Origin: an uncultured Clostridia bacterium
GTDB taxonomy: Bacteria; Bacillota; Clostridia; Lachnospirales; Lachnospiraceae
Length of the DNA: 18,733 nucleotides
Direction of reading: 5' to 3'
NCBI GenBank assembly: GCA_945622055.1
Contig: CALZBV010000021.1
Location: 1-18,733, forward strand
Below are positions 7,860 through 14,910 of the stretch, piece after piece. Position numbers and translations under genes: made by a program. Positions within the stretch are counted from its first letter, which is position 1. Every line of letters starts with the position of its first letter. Below the pieces are notes generated by a model. That model was given only the letters and a program-made list of their open reading frames with translations. It searched no databases and was not told the DNA's origin.

Positions 7860-7952
7860 TATCAAACTCCGATTTTCCCGCCTTATCCATTCCTGTATGA
7901 ATCGTCTCCCTTATAAAGGCTCTCCACCGAAAGGACCTTCTCCTGCAGTACA

Positions 7953-7995
7953 GAAAAAGACTCCCCGAACCAATTTCCCGCGATTCGGAGAGTCT
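7953..7995 (-). terminator. Duplicate prfA terminator (left repeat copy)
   Basis: The stem AGACTCTCCGAA / TTCGGGGAGTCT (12 pairs with one G-T wobble, 14-base loop) is followed by a T tract on the minus strand. It is identical to the terminator at 10994-11036 and should stop transcription leaving the island before the patatin gene. Confidence 0.85.
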
Positions 7996-8043
7996 GCAAT
8001 CTCTTTATTTGTTGTTTTATCTGCCAGCTCTGATTCCATGACT

Positions 8044-8086
8044 TTACTCTTCTGCCATCTTTGCAAGCTTGGCTGCCTGGTCGGCC
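8044..8086 (-). pseudogene. prfA 3'-terminal fragment (13 codons plus stop)
   Basis: These 43 bases are identical to the end of prfA (ADQAAKLAKMAEE and stop). They are cut off from the gene body, and unrelated sequence precedes them. This is the relic target-gene end left on the far side of the inserted DNA. Confidence 0.85.
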
Positions 8087-8108
8087 TCACGGAACGAATA
8101 ACACTCTC

Positions 8109-9494
8109 CTACATGTGTACTGTATTATCTGAACCTTCGCCATTCCGACCTGTTACTTCAATTTGCAAACCAGAACCTTCTGTAACACCAAACTTCTGTT
8201 TAAAGTCATCGTAGCTATTTACCCAGTCAAACTTAACCTGCTCGGATATTGCCTTAAAATGTAAAATACCACAATTGATTTTATTACGCTCAACCTCCTG
8301 CAAATTAGCTTCTGTTTTACCCCATTTTGACTCGACAATAAAGTAAATACCGATGGATATGTCACTTAAGGACTCCTTACGACATACCACAGCCCAGTCA
8401 GGACTATAATTTCCATAAGGTGTGTCAATTACAAATCCGCCCTTTTTAAGCTTAGTGAAAAGTAATACATTACTGTTGTTTTCAAGACGATGAGCAAATT
8501 CACACTCACCTTCGGAATCCATCTTGTAATACTCATTCATAGCAGAACTTCTGTCGGATTTTGCTTGAAAAACTCGCCACTCTTCTTCAAAGTCCTCCTC
8601 TGAGATGTTATCCAGCTCAAAGATATTTCTGCTGTCTAATTCATAACCATTAATCACTTCATAAGAAGTAATATTTTTTGCCTTCTCATCCTCAAACTGT
8701 GGGAAATACTCAATATATTTTACAAGAATGCCTCTATTTGCATTGACAACCCTCTTGTATTCATCATCAAAGATACGCAGATACTCACCACGTCCATCAG
8801 GAGCAGAAGAATCTCTTACTTTATCAACAGCATCAATAAAGAATAATGTAAGAGCCTTTATCTTCCTGCCCTTACGAAGCAGGTCAATCTGCTTGGCAAA
8901 ATGGTTCTGAATCGCCAATCTTATTTGAATTCGCACAGCCTCGTTCTTCTCTATCTCATGATTGCTATGCTCCATATCAAGTGAGAAAATTCCATCCGGA
9001 GTTGCAATCTGCAATGGCTTTAACTTATGTGGTTGCTCTGCCACACGATAATTTTTATATTGTGGTAATCCGCCAGATAACTCTTCCAATGATGCTCCAC
9101 CTGCAACATTGAACGTTTTGAATCGGATCGTTCCGCCCTGCTCCTGCGAGAACATTTCAATCTTTGCTTTCAAATCTGGAGTAAAGGAAATATATCTTAC
9201 ATAAGGATAGTCCTTCGGAATGACTCCGTGAACAGTCTTAACCGTAATCTTCTTAACCAAATCCTTCTGGTATGCTGCATAGGAATCCAGCTTATAAATC
9301 TGATTGTATAACTGCTTGTGTGTAGCAGAATAACGCAGAGTAAACAAAGGCTGAAGCTCCTCAATAGCCTCTAAAGACTTTGACTTCTTCTTTGCAGTAC
9401 CTTCTATCTTCTGGGGTTCATCAATGATAACGATAGGCTTGATATATTTGATATCTTCCCAAAGGTTCTGACCATAACCAACTTTTACTTTTAA
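8109..9494 (-). pseudogene. Type III restriction enzyme Res subunit remnant
   Basis: The open frame spans 461 codons, against about 950-1000 for a full Res subunit. It starts abruptly after a stop at 9495-9497 with no ATG, keeping helicase motif II (IIDEPQK) and motif III (LRYSATH) but no Walker A. After LTLFFIDAVDK and a segment ending near ITSYEVINGY, the sequence passes directly to the C-terminal nuclease. I see no ALREGWDNPN-type or GRGLR-type motif, so an internal deletion is likely. The nuclease retains SPDWAVV and IVESKWG, a PD-(D/E)xK pattern. Type III systems need Mod plus Res; no mod gene is present. A TTG at 9345-9347 could allow a shorter product, but restriction activity is unlikely. 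Confidence 0.75.
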
Positions 9495-9518
9495 TTATCT
9501 GTCTATCTAAATTATTAA

Positions 9519-10265
9519 TCATTCAAACGATATTGAATTAAGTAAATTACCTGCTACATATATTTTCTTTATACTCAACCAGTTGTCTGTCACTTTCAAA
9601 TGTTTAATATTGTTGTGCGACACATCTAAAACTCTCAAATTTTTTAAATTTGTCAGCGAGTCTAAACTTTCAATTTGATTCCCCTCCAAATATAGTTCTT
9701 CAAGACTTGGCCAGTATGCCACGCAATCTATACGTTTCAATTCATTTCCGGAAAAATTCGCCGAGCGCATATTTACAAGACCTTTTAGTATGCTTATATC
9801 ATCAATCTTATTATTATGAAATTCCACAACTCGCAAATTTGTCAGTTCTTGAAGCGCATCTATATTTTGTATATCATTATTCCACATAGAAATGTTCTCA
9901 AGATTTTTCAACTCGATTAATCTACTAATGTCCTGTACCCTATTATCTGCTACAAATAAAATTCTCAACTTCTTCAAAGAATGAAGACATGAAATATCCA
10001 TAATCCGATTCGAATCCGCATAGAGTTCTTCCAACTGCATCAATCTGCCAACAGGCGAAACATCTTCGATCTGATTATCATAAACAAGCAATTTTTTTAG
10101 ATTCTCAAGAATCTCAATTCCCTTTAATGACACAATCCCTTCATCATGTACATCTAACTCTTGTAATTGCAGAAATCCAGCCCCTTCCAACTCTAATCCA
10201 TTTTCTTTCATTTTGGAAGCAATCACTTCACGCAATCTACAATCCTCAATCATCCGAATATTCAT
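9519..10265 (-). CDS. Leucine-rich-repeat protein (internalin-like repeats, no signal peptide)
   Basis: A 248-residue protein. Residues about 1-45 resemble an LRR N-cap (IEDCRLREVI...LQLQELDVHDEGIVSLKGIE), followed by about eight 21-23 residue repeats of the LxxLxxLxLxxNxIxDI type, such as LKKLLVYDNQIEDVSPV and LEELYLEGNQIESLDSL. It has no signal peptide, LPXTG motif or membrane helix, so it is probably cytoplasmic and may bind a protein partner. The ATG at 10265 was chosen because AAAGGAA lies about 10 bases upstream. The frame stays open to 10459 or so and includes a GTG at 10385, and the upstream short ORF may be its frameshifted N-terminus. The DNA is AT-rich relative to its neighbours. 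Function unknown. Confidence 0.7.
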   Translation of the reverse strand: MNIRMIEDCRLREVIASKMKENGLELEGAGFLQLQELDVHDEGIVSLKGIEILENLKKLLVYDNQIEDVSPVGRLMQLEELYADSNRIMDISCLHSLKKLRILFVADNRVQDISRLIELKNLENISMWNNDIQNIDALQELTNLRVVEFHNNKIDDISILKGLVNMRSANFSGNELKRIDCVAYWPSLEELYLEGNQIESLDSLTNLKNLRVLDVSHNNIKHLKVTDNWLSIKKIYVAGNLLNSISFE

Positions 10266-10411
10266 TATTGTTTTGTTCCTTTCTAACTTGTTCTTTTCCG
10301 TAATATCATAGGCATTAAACAACACATCCGTCGGGTTAATCTCAAACTCATGAGCTATCTCTGACTGATGTGGCAGAAACTTCACATCTCGAATAACAAA
10401 ATTGATTTCTT

Positions 10412-10555
10412 TTACATTCTTAAGATTTTTTCCAGCAGAGAAAAAACTGAGATCGTCAGCTTGTCATTTACAATGTTGACAACAGCATCCTTCTTAGTCT
10501 GAAGAACCTCGTTAATTTTCTGTATCATCTGTTCATTTGAATTGATTGCATTCAT
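10412..10555 (-). pseudogene. 47-codon ORF, probably the frameshifted N-terminus of the LRR gene
   Basis: It starts with ATG behind AAAGGACTGAGG and encodes MNAINSNEQMIQKINEVLQT, then KKDAVVNIVNDK. Near 10459-10465 the sensible reading shifts: the LRR frame continues as ADDLSFFSAGKNLKNVKEIN and runs unbroken into the LRR gene, while this frame stops at 10412. Restoring one base in the AAG of GACAAGCTG joins the frames into a protein of about 345 residues. It could instead be an independent small ORF or an assembly error. Confidence 0.45.
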
Positions 10556-10582
10556 AACCTCAGTCCTTTCTCAACGCCAGAC

Positions 10583-10684
10583 CTAGAAGTCAAAATCGTC
10601 AGGGTCTAAGCCTGCATCTTCTAGTACCTCTCGTCTTTCATCTTCATCCATAAATTCAAGCTCTGAGCGGTCAAGCCCTGCCAT
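10583..10684 (-). CDS. Small acidic ORF, 33 residues, unrecognised
   Basis: An ATG-started ORF beginning MAGLDRSELEFMDEDERREV and ending DAGLDPDDFDF. It has 14 acidic and 4 basic residues. The frame is open further upstream (WVLWLGWILTE precedes it) but with no ATG or GTG, so it may be the tail of a longer broken gene. No good ribosome site lies before its ATG. It precedes the LRR region by about 30 bases. I do not recognise it. Confidence 0.35.
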   Translation of the reverse strand: MAGLDRSELEFMDEDERREVLEDAGLDPDDFDF

Positions 10685-10921
10685 CTCTGTTAAAATCCAT
10701 CCAAGCCATAGTACCCACCTTTTTGCCCTACATGAACTCTGTGTATATTTTCTGTTCTTGATATAAAAGTATCAGCTCAGGTGTCCTATAAACAGTCCTT
10801 GTATAAATAAATTTCCATCTTAATTTATTATTTGACATTTCATGTCTTACGAATGGCATACATAAATAATTCTACCACAACTATGTTCAAAATTCATCAA
10901 CTTTAGCAACAAAAATCACCA
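10685..10921 (-). other. AT-rich non-coding stretch at the upstream end of the island
   Basis: No convincing gene is visible. It holds a short inverted repeat, GACAT-GAA-ATGTC on the minus strand, and a poor promoter-like TTGAAC with ATTTAT 17 bases on. Its composition is clearly more AT-rich than the prfA side. Confidence 0.5.
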
Positions 10922-11127
10922 CCTTATCCATTCCTGTATGAATCGTCTCCCTTTTAAAGGCTCTCCACCGAAAGAACATTCTCCTGCAGTACAGAAAAAG
11001 ACTCCCCGAACCAATTTCCCGCGATTCGGAGAGTCTGCAATTTCTTTATTTGTTGTTTTATCTGCCAGCTCTGATTCCATGGCTTTACTCTTCTGCCATC
11101 TTTGCAAGCTTGGCTGCCTGGTCGGCC
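10922..11127 (-). repeat. Right copy of 206 bp direct repeat (true prfA end and terminator)
   Basis: This copy contains the functional last 43 bases of prfA, the terminator and about 70 bases beyond. It matches 7881-8086 at 201 of 206 positions without gaps. The 43 coding bases are identical in both copies; all five mismatches lie outside them. The similarity ends sharply at both sides. Confidence 0.95.
10994..11036 (-). terminator. Rho-independent terminator after prfA
   Basis: On the minus strand AGACTCTCCGAA (11025-11036) pairs with TTCGGGGAGTCT (10999-11010), followed by a T tract. It lies about 50 bases past the prfA stop and ends the rpmE-side cluster before the island. Confidence 0.9.
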
Positions 11128-12158
11128 GCTGTCAGCGCATCCACCACCTCGGTCAGGTCTCCATCCAGAATCTCATACAGACGGTGCGTGGTCAGCTTGA
11201 TTCTGTGGTCCGTCACACGGCCATCCGGGAAGTTGTACGTACGAATCTTCTCAGAGCGGTCGCCGGTTCCGACCTGGCTTTTTCTCGCCTCCGCCTCTGC
11301 ATCATGCGCCTTCTCAAGCTCCAGCTCATAAAGCTTTGCACGAAGCACCTTTAACGCCTTATCACGGTTCTTTAACTGAGACTTTTCATCCTGACAGGAA
11401 ATTACGATGCCGGTCGGAATATGCGTCAGTCGAACAGCGGAGTCGGTTGTATTGACACACTGTCCACCGTTACCGGAGGCACGGAACACATCAAACTTAC
11501 AATCATTCATGTTCAGCTCGACATCCACCTCTTCAGCTTCCGGCATAATTGCCACCGTAGCCGTGGAGGTGTGGATACGCCCGCCGGATTCCGTTACCGG
11601 AACACGCTGAACACGGTGAACTCCACTCTCGTACTTTAGCTTGGAATAAGCACCCTGTCCGTTTACCATAAACACAGCTTCCTTAAAGCCTCCGATTCCA
11701 TTCTCATTTACATTCATCAGATCAATCTTCCAACGAAAGGTTTCTGCATACTTTGCATACATGCGGTACAGCTCTGCCGCAAACAGCGCCGCCTCGTCTC
11801 CGCCTGCACCCGCACGAATCTCAACGATAACGTTCTTCTCATCGTTCGGATCCTTTGGAATCAGCAGAATCTTAAGATTCTGCTCACACTCCGAAAGACG
11901 TTCCTTTGCCTCGGAAAGCTCCTGCTTCGCAAGCTCACGCATTTCTTCATCACTTTCCTCGTCAAGCATCATAAGGCTGTCTTCGATATCCTGCTTCGTT
12001 TTTTTGTATCTTTTATATTCCTCAACGATATCATTTAAGTCATTCTGTTCCTTCATCAGCTTACGAAATCTCGTCTGATCGTTTACCACGCCGGGATCGC
12101 TCAGTTCATTCTGGATTTCTTCAAATCGCTGCAATAAATCTTCTAGCTTATCAAACAT
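11085..12158 (-). CDS. prfA: Peptide chain release factor 1
   Basis: A 357-residue RF1 that ends translation at UAA and UAG by hydrolysing peptidyl-tRNA on the ribosome. The recognition tripeptide PVT (187-189, in RVPVTESGGRIHTS) marks RF1 rather than RF2. The catalytic GGQ is at 231-233 in SGNGGQCVNTTDSAVR; the residue after it is cysteine where many RF1 have histidine. The start MFDKLED was chosen for AAAGGAG 7 bases upstream; an earlier ATG nine codons up lies inside the prmC end. It is preceded by prmC with an 11-base gap. Its last 43 bases fall in the duplicated repeat, suggesting the present 3' end could have been supplied by the island. Confidence 0.97.
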   Translation of the reverse strand: MFDKLEDLLQRFEEIQNELSDPGVVNDQTRFRKLMKEQNDLNDIVEEYKRYKKTKQDIEDSLMMLDEESDEEMRELAKQELSEAKERLSECEQNLKILLIPKDPNDEKNVIVEIRAGAGGDEAALFAAELYRMYAKYAETFRWKIDLMNVNENGIGGFKEAVFMVNGQGAYSKLKYESGVHRVQRVPVTESGGRIHTSTATVAIMPEAEEVDVELNMNDCKFDVFRASGNGGQCVNTTDSAVRLTHIPTGIVISCQDEKSQLKNRDKALKVLRAKLYELELEKAHDAEAEARKSQVGTGDRSEKIRTYNFPDGRVTDHRIKLTTHRLYEILDGDLTEVVDALTAADQAAKLAKMAEE

Positions 12159-12169
12159 AGGGTTCTCCT

Positions 12170-13003
12170 TTATTTTCCGGACCAAACGCCAAATACCATA
12201 CGGTCAAGGCCTGCATAGTCCTTTCTCACTTCAATATCCTCAAAGCCGCGTTGCCGCATCAGCTCTGCAACCGCTTTTCCCTGGTCATGACCGATTTCAA
12301 ACATCAGTCTTCCATTCTGTTCCAGATAATCCGGAGCCTCATTTACAATCCTGCGGTAAAACACCAGACCGTCTTCACTGCCATCCAGCGCAAGCCGTGG
12401 CTCATACTCCCGTACCTCCGGCATCAGGGTCGCTATTACATCACTTCGGATATACGGCGGATTTGAGACAATAATGTCATACCTTCCACAGACAGAAGCA
12501 AACAAATCTCCACAAAAAAAAGTAACCTCTGCATTATTCTTCGCCGCATTTTCCTGTGCAAGCTTAAGCGCATCTGCTGACAGGTCCGACGCTGCAACAA
12601 GCGCAGGCTTTCCAAGTCTGGCAACTGTAATTGCAATACAGCCCGAGCCGGTACAAAGGTCTAACACCTTTTTCCCTTCCGAGCTCCGAAACACTGCTTC
12701 TGCAAGCAGCTCCGTCTCCGGGCGTGGGATTAAAACTCCTTTCCTGACGGAAAAAGGCAGACCGCAAAAGTCCTGTTCTCCAATCAGATACTGCAACGGC
12801 TCATGCTGCACCCTTCTGGCAAGCAGACGGCGAAAGTCTTCTTCTTTTTCCGCCGGCATCTGTTCCTGACCTTCCAGAAATAAATCCGCCCTTGAAAATC
12901 CGCTTACCTCCAAAAGTAGCAGCGTGGCATCCTGACGTGCTTCCTCAATGGAAGCCTCCAGAAGCCGTCCGCAGCCCTCCTCCAACATCTGTAAATAGGT
13001 CAT
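12170..13003 (-). CDS. prmC: Release factor glutamine N5-methyltransferase
   Basis: A 277-residue SAM-dependent methyltransferase that modifies the GGQ glutamine of RF1 and RF2. The N-terminal helical domain includes EPLQYLIGEQDFCGLPF and the LIPRPETE motif (91-98). The SAM site VLDLCTGSGCIAI follows (113-125), then the catalytic NPPY (181-184). It sits directly upstream of its substrate gene prfA, the usual order. It starts 12 bases after the DUF1385 stop; the ribosome site is modest, so translational coupling is plausible. Confidence 0.96.
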   Translation of the reverse strand: MTYLQMLEEGCGRLLEASIEEARQDATLLLLEVSGFSRADLFLEGQEQMPAEKEEDFRRLLARRVQHEPLQYLIGEQDFCGLPFSVRKGVLIPRPETELLAEAVFRSSEGKKVLDLCTGSGCIAITVARLGKPALVAASDLSADALKLAQENAAKNNAEVTFFCGDLFASVCGRYDIIVSNPPYIRSDVIATLMPEVREYEPRLALDGSEDGLVFYRRIVNEAPDYLEQNGRLMFEIGHDQGKAVAELMRQRGFEDIEVRKDYAGLDRMVFGVWSGK

Positions 13004-13015
13004 CCTTCACACTCT

Positions 13016-14506
13016 CTATTTATTGTCACTGCGCTCCATCACGGTTTTCTCACCATCAAATACAAAGTACTGGTCGAGCGCCTTTAAAATGTCATCCTCT
13101 TCTTCATCGTCCTCAGCGGCAGCAGCATATTCCCTTCGCGCAAGCTTTCCGGCCTCTTCGGAACGATCCGCAGCACTTACCTTTGCAACAAGTCTGCTTC
13201 TGCTTTCCTTTGCAAGCTCTTCCTCCGTCTTCTCCGGAACCGACTCGCATGTAATTGCTTTTGTCGTATCGCCATTTTCTACAGATGTCGTTTCCGTAAC
13301 AGCCGGCACCTCCGGTTTTTTCTCTTCTGCCTTTTCAAACGCAATGTCGAACTTTGCAGCCAAATCCTCAACCGGCTCAGTCTTTCCCTTCTTCTCCGGT
13401 TCAACTGCAGCCTTCATTTTCTTTTCTACAGTCGTATCATCAAATGCCTGTTTCGGCAGATAATTGTTTGACGCAACACCCACACTCTCTTTTTTCTCAT
13501 TTTCGGAATTAGCTTTTCCGTTTTCCGTGCGCTTATCATTTCTACGCTCTGCTGCCCTCTTTACCTTTTCCTCATACTTTCTTCCCGGGAAGTTCTCCTT
13601 CTGATATGCCTCCCAGTCAAAGACAGCTTCAACGGATGCAATTGCAACCTTAATCATCTCATCGTTCGGCTCTCTCGTTGTCAGTCCCTGAAGCCATAAG
13701 CCCGGCTTACTGAGGATATCCATTACCTTGGAATCACTGGAACCGGCCAGACGGATAAACTCATAGGAAATCCCGGCAAGCAACGGCACAAACAGTACCC
13801 GTACCAGTAACCGGAGCCAGAAGGTCTCCACACGTACGAAAATAAAGAAAATAATACTAATCAGAATAACAAACAGCAAAAAGCTCGTTCCGCAGCGCTT
13901 ATGCTGTCTGGAGCTCTTTCTGACATTTTTCACATTTAACGGAAGACCATGCTCAATGCAGTTGATTGCCTTGTGCTCCGCTCCGTGATACATAAACACA
14001 CGCTTCATATCCCTGTTTGCGGAAATGAGTGCTATGTAAATCAGGAAAATCAAAAGACGGAGCCCTCCCTCTACAAGTGCCTTGTACTCGTAGGACATCA
14101 CATCGTCCGGAATAAGTGTAATCACCGCAAGCGGAAGCAGGGTAAACAATCCAAAAGCTAACAGAATTCCAAGAAGCACAGCCGCCCCCATGATAATCTT
14201 GTCCGCCTTTTTGCCAAATTTCTGAATGAGCCACCGTTCAAACTTCCCCGGTTCTTCCTCCTCCTCAAAATACGCTGCGGAGGACGTAAGCATCTGCGTT
14301 CCAAGCACCAGAGATTCCACAAATCCGACGACACCACGCACAATCGGAAGCCCGAAAAAACGATTTTTATCCTTAAGACTGGTACATTTTCCCTTTTCGA
14401 CCGCAAGCTCCCCATTCGGTTTTCTAACCGCAACCGCATAACGATCCCTGTTTTTCATCATAACGCCTTCCAGTACTGCCTGGCCGCCGATGCCGGATGA
14501 TTTCAT
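13016..14506 (-). CDS. DUF1385 (YqhQ-like) membrane protein with long charged C-terminal tail
   Basis: A 496-residue protein. Residues 1 to about 310 are DUF1385: N-terminal GGQAVLEGVMMKN, the conserved YHGAEHKAINCIE, and about four hydrophobic membrane segments (for example near 107-130 and GTSFLLFVILISIIFFIFV). The remaining 185 residues are Lys/Glu/Ala-rich with low complexity, an extension well beyond the core domain, ending in an acidic stretch (EDDEEEDDILKAL). Bacillus relatives are called YqhQ; function is not established. Position between rpmE and prmC-prfA is a recurrent arrangement in Clostridia. GAGGAGGAG precedes the ATG. Expected in the cytoplasmic membrane. Confidence 0.9.
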   Translation of the reverse strand: MKSSGIGGQAVLEGVMMKNRDRYAVAVRKPNGELAVEKGKCTSLKDKNRFFGLPIVRGVVGFVESLVLGTQMLTSSAAYFEEEEEPGKFERWLIQKFGKKADKIIMGAAVLLGILLAFGLFTLLPLAVITLIPDDVMSYEYKALVEGGLRLLIFLIYIALISANRDMKRVFMYHGAEHKAINCIEHGLPLNVKNVRKSSRQHKRCGTSFLLFVILISIIFFIFVRVETFWLRLLVRVLFVPLLAGISYEFIRLAGSSDSKVMDILSKPGLWLQGLTTREPNDEMIKVAIASVEAVFDWEAYQKENFPGRKYEEKVKRAAERRNDKRTENGKANSENEKKESVGVASNNYLPKQAFDDTTVEKKMKAAVEPEKKGKTEPVEDLAAKFDIAFEKAEEKKPEVPAVTETTSVENGDTTKAITCESVPEKTEEELAKESRSRLVAKVSAADRSEEAGKLARREYAAAAEDDEEEDDILKALDQYFVFDGEKTVMERSDNK

Positions 14507-14548
14507 GTTTTCTCCTCCTCTGTGGGCACAAAATAACGAAAATGCTTA

Positions 14549-14586
14549 TAAGATAAAATAGGTTGAGATTATTACAACCTCAACCT
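14549..14586 (-). terminator. Terminator or attenuator between rpmE and the DUF1385 gene
   Basis: On the minus strand AGGTTGAG (14579-14586) pairs with CTCAACCT (14560-14567) across an 11-base loop, followed by ATTTTATCTT. The U tract is interrupted, so it may be partial and let some transcript pass into DUF1385-prmC-prfA. Confidence 0.65.
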
Positions 14587-14610
14587 GATTTCATGCTTTT
14601 ATGTTTTGTT

Positions 14611-14817
14611 CTAGTTCTGGCCTAAACCATATCTACGGTTGAACTTGTCGATAGCACCGCGTGCTGCGATTGCCTTCTGCTGGCCGGTGTAGAAAGAATG
14701 ACACTTAGAACATACTTCCACGTGAATCTCTTCCTTAGTAGAACCGGTTACGAACTCGTTACCACAGTTACAGGTTACCTTTGCCTGGTAGTACTTCGGC
14801 TGAATTGCTTCTCTCAT
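14611..14817 (-). CDS. rpmE: 50S ribosomal protein L31, zinc-binding form
   Basis: A 68-residue L31 beginning MREAIQPKYYQAKVTCNCGN. Cysteines in CNC and CSKC place it in the zinc-binding class rather than the cysteine-free class induced by zinc shortage. HSFYTGQQK and the basic C-terminal NRRYG are typical. The start has GAGGTG upstream; the longer in-frame reading would begin close to the promoter. It has its own promoter and a terminator, as expected for a highly expressed ribosomal gene. Confidence 0.97.
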   Translation of the reverse strand: MREAIQPKYYQAKVTCNCGNEFVTGSTKEEIHVEVCSKCHSFYTGQQKAIAARGAIDKFNRRYGLGQN

Positions 14818-14859
14818 ATCTTTCACCTCTTTATCTCCATAACTTAAAACAGCTTTTTT

Positions 14860-14888
14860 ATTATAGCACGGACCATTCAAAAAATCAA
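14860..14888 (-). promoter_or_regulatory. Sigma-A-type promoter for rpmE
   Basis: On the minus strand, TTGATT (14883-14888) and a perfect TATAAT (14860-14865) are 17 bases apart, about 43 bases upstream of the rpmE start codon. Confidence 0.75.
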
Positions 14889-14910
14889 GAGTAAAATCAA
14901 ATTATTTCAA

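Larger units (their letters stand above)
7881..8086 (-). repeat. Left copy of 206 bp direct repeat (prfA 3' end, terminator and flank)
   Basis: This copy aligns without gaps to 10922-11127 with five mismatches (left positions 7913, 7934, 7937, 8001 and 8041). It contains the last 43 bases of prfA, its terminator and about 70 bases beyond. It abuts the patatin promoter, so it occupies what was probably the native prfA downstream region before the island arrived. Confidence 0.95.
7881..11127 (-). mobile_element. Decayed island bounded by prfA 3'-end direct repeats (integrative element remnant)
   Basis: Two near-identical 206 bp copies of the prfA end and terminator bound about 2.8 kb of AT-rich accessory DNA with a restriction remnant, a leucine-rich-repeat gene and fragments. 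Duplication of a gene's 3' end at both junctions is the known signature of site-specific elements that restore their target gene on insertion. No integrase, excisionase, transposase or replication gene is visible, so it would be a non-autonomous or decayed remnant. A duplication by ordinary recombination cannot be excluded. Confidence 0.6.

Noticed and set aside
7846..8214. Plus-strand ORF covering the left repeat (and a sister ORF at 10938-11354)
   Set aside because: The similarity between the two is explained by the DNA repeat. They are antisense to the prfA end and terminator.
10832..10860. TTGACA on the plus strand as an island promoter
   Set aside because: No acceptable -10 at 16-18 bases, and it would drive only antisense RNA toward prfA.
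10916..11107. 63-codon minus-strand ORF starting near the prfA end
   Set aside because: It reads straight through the prfA terminator hairpin and lies within the repeat. Not credible as a gene.
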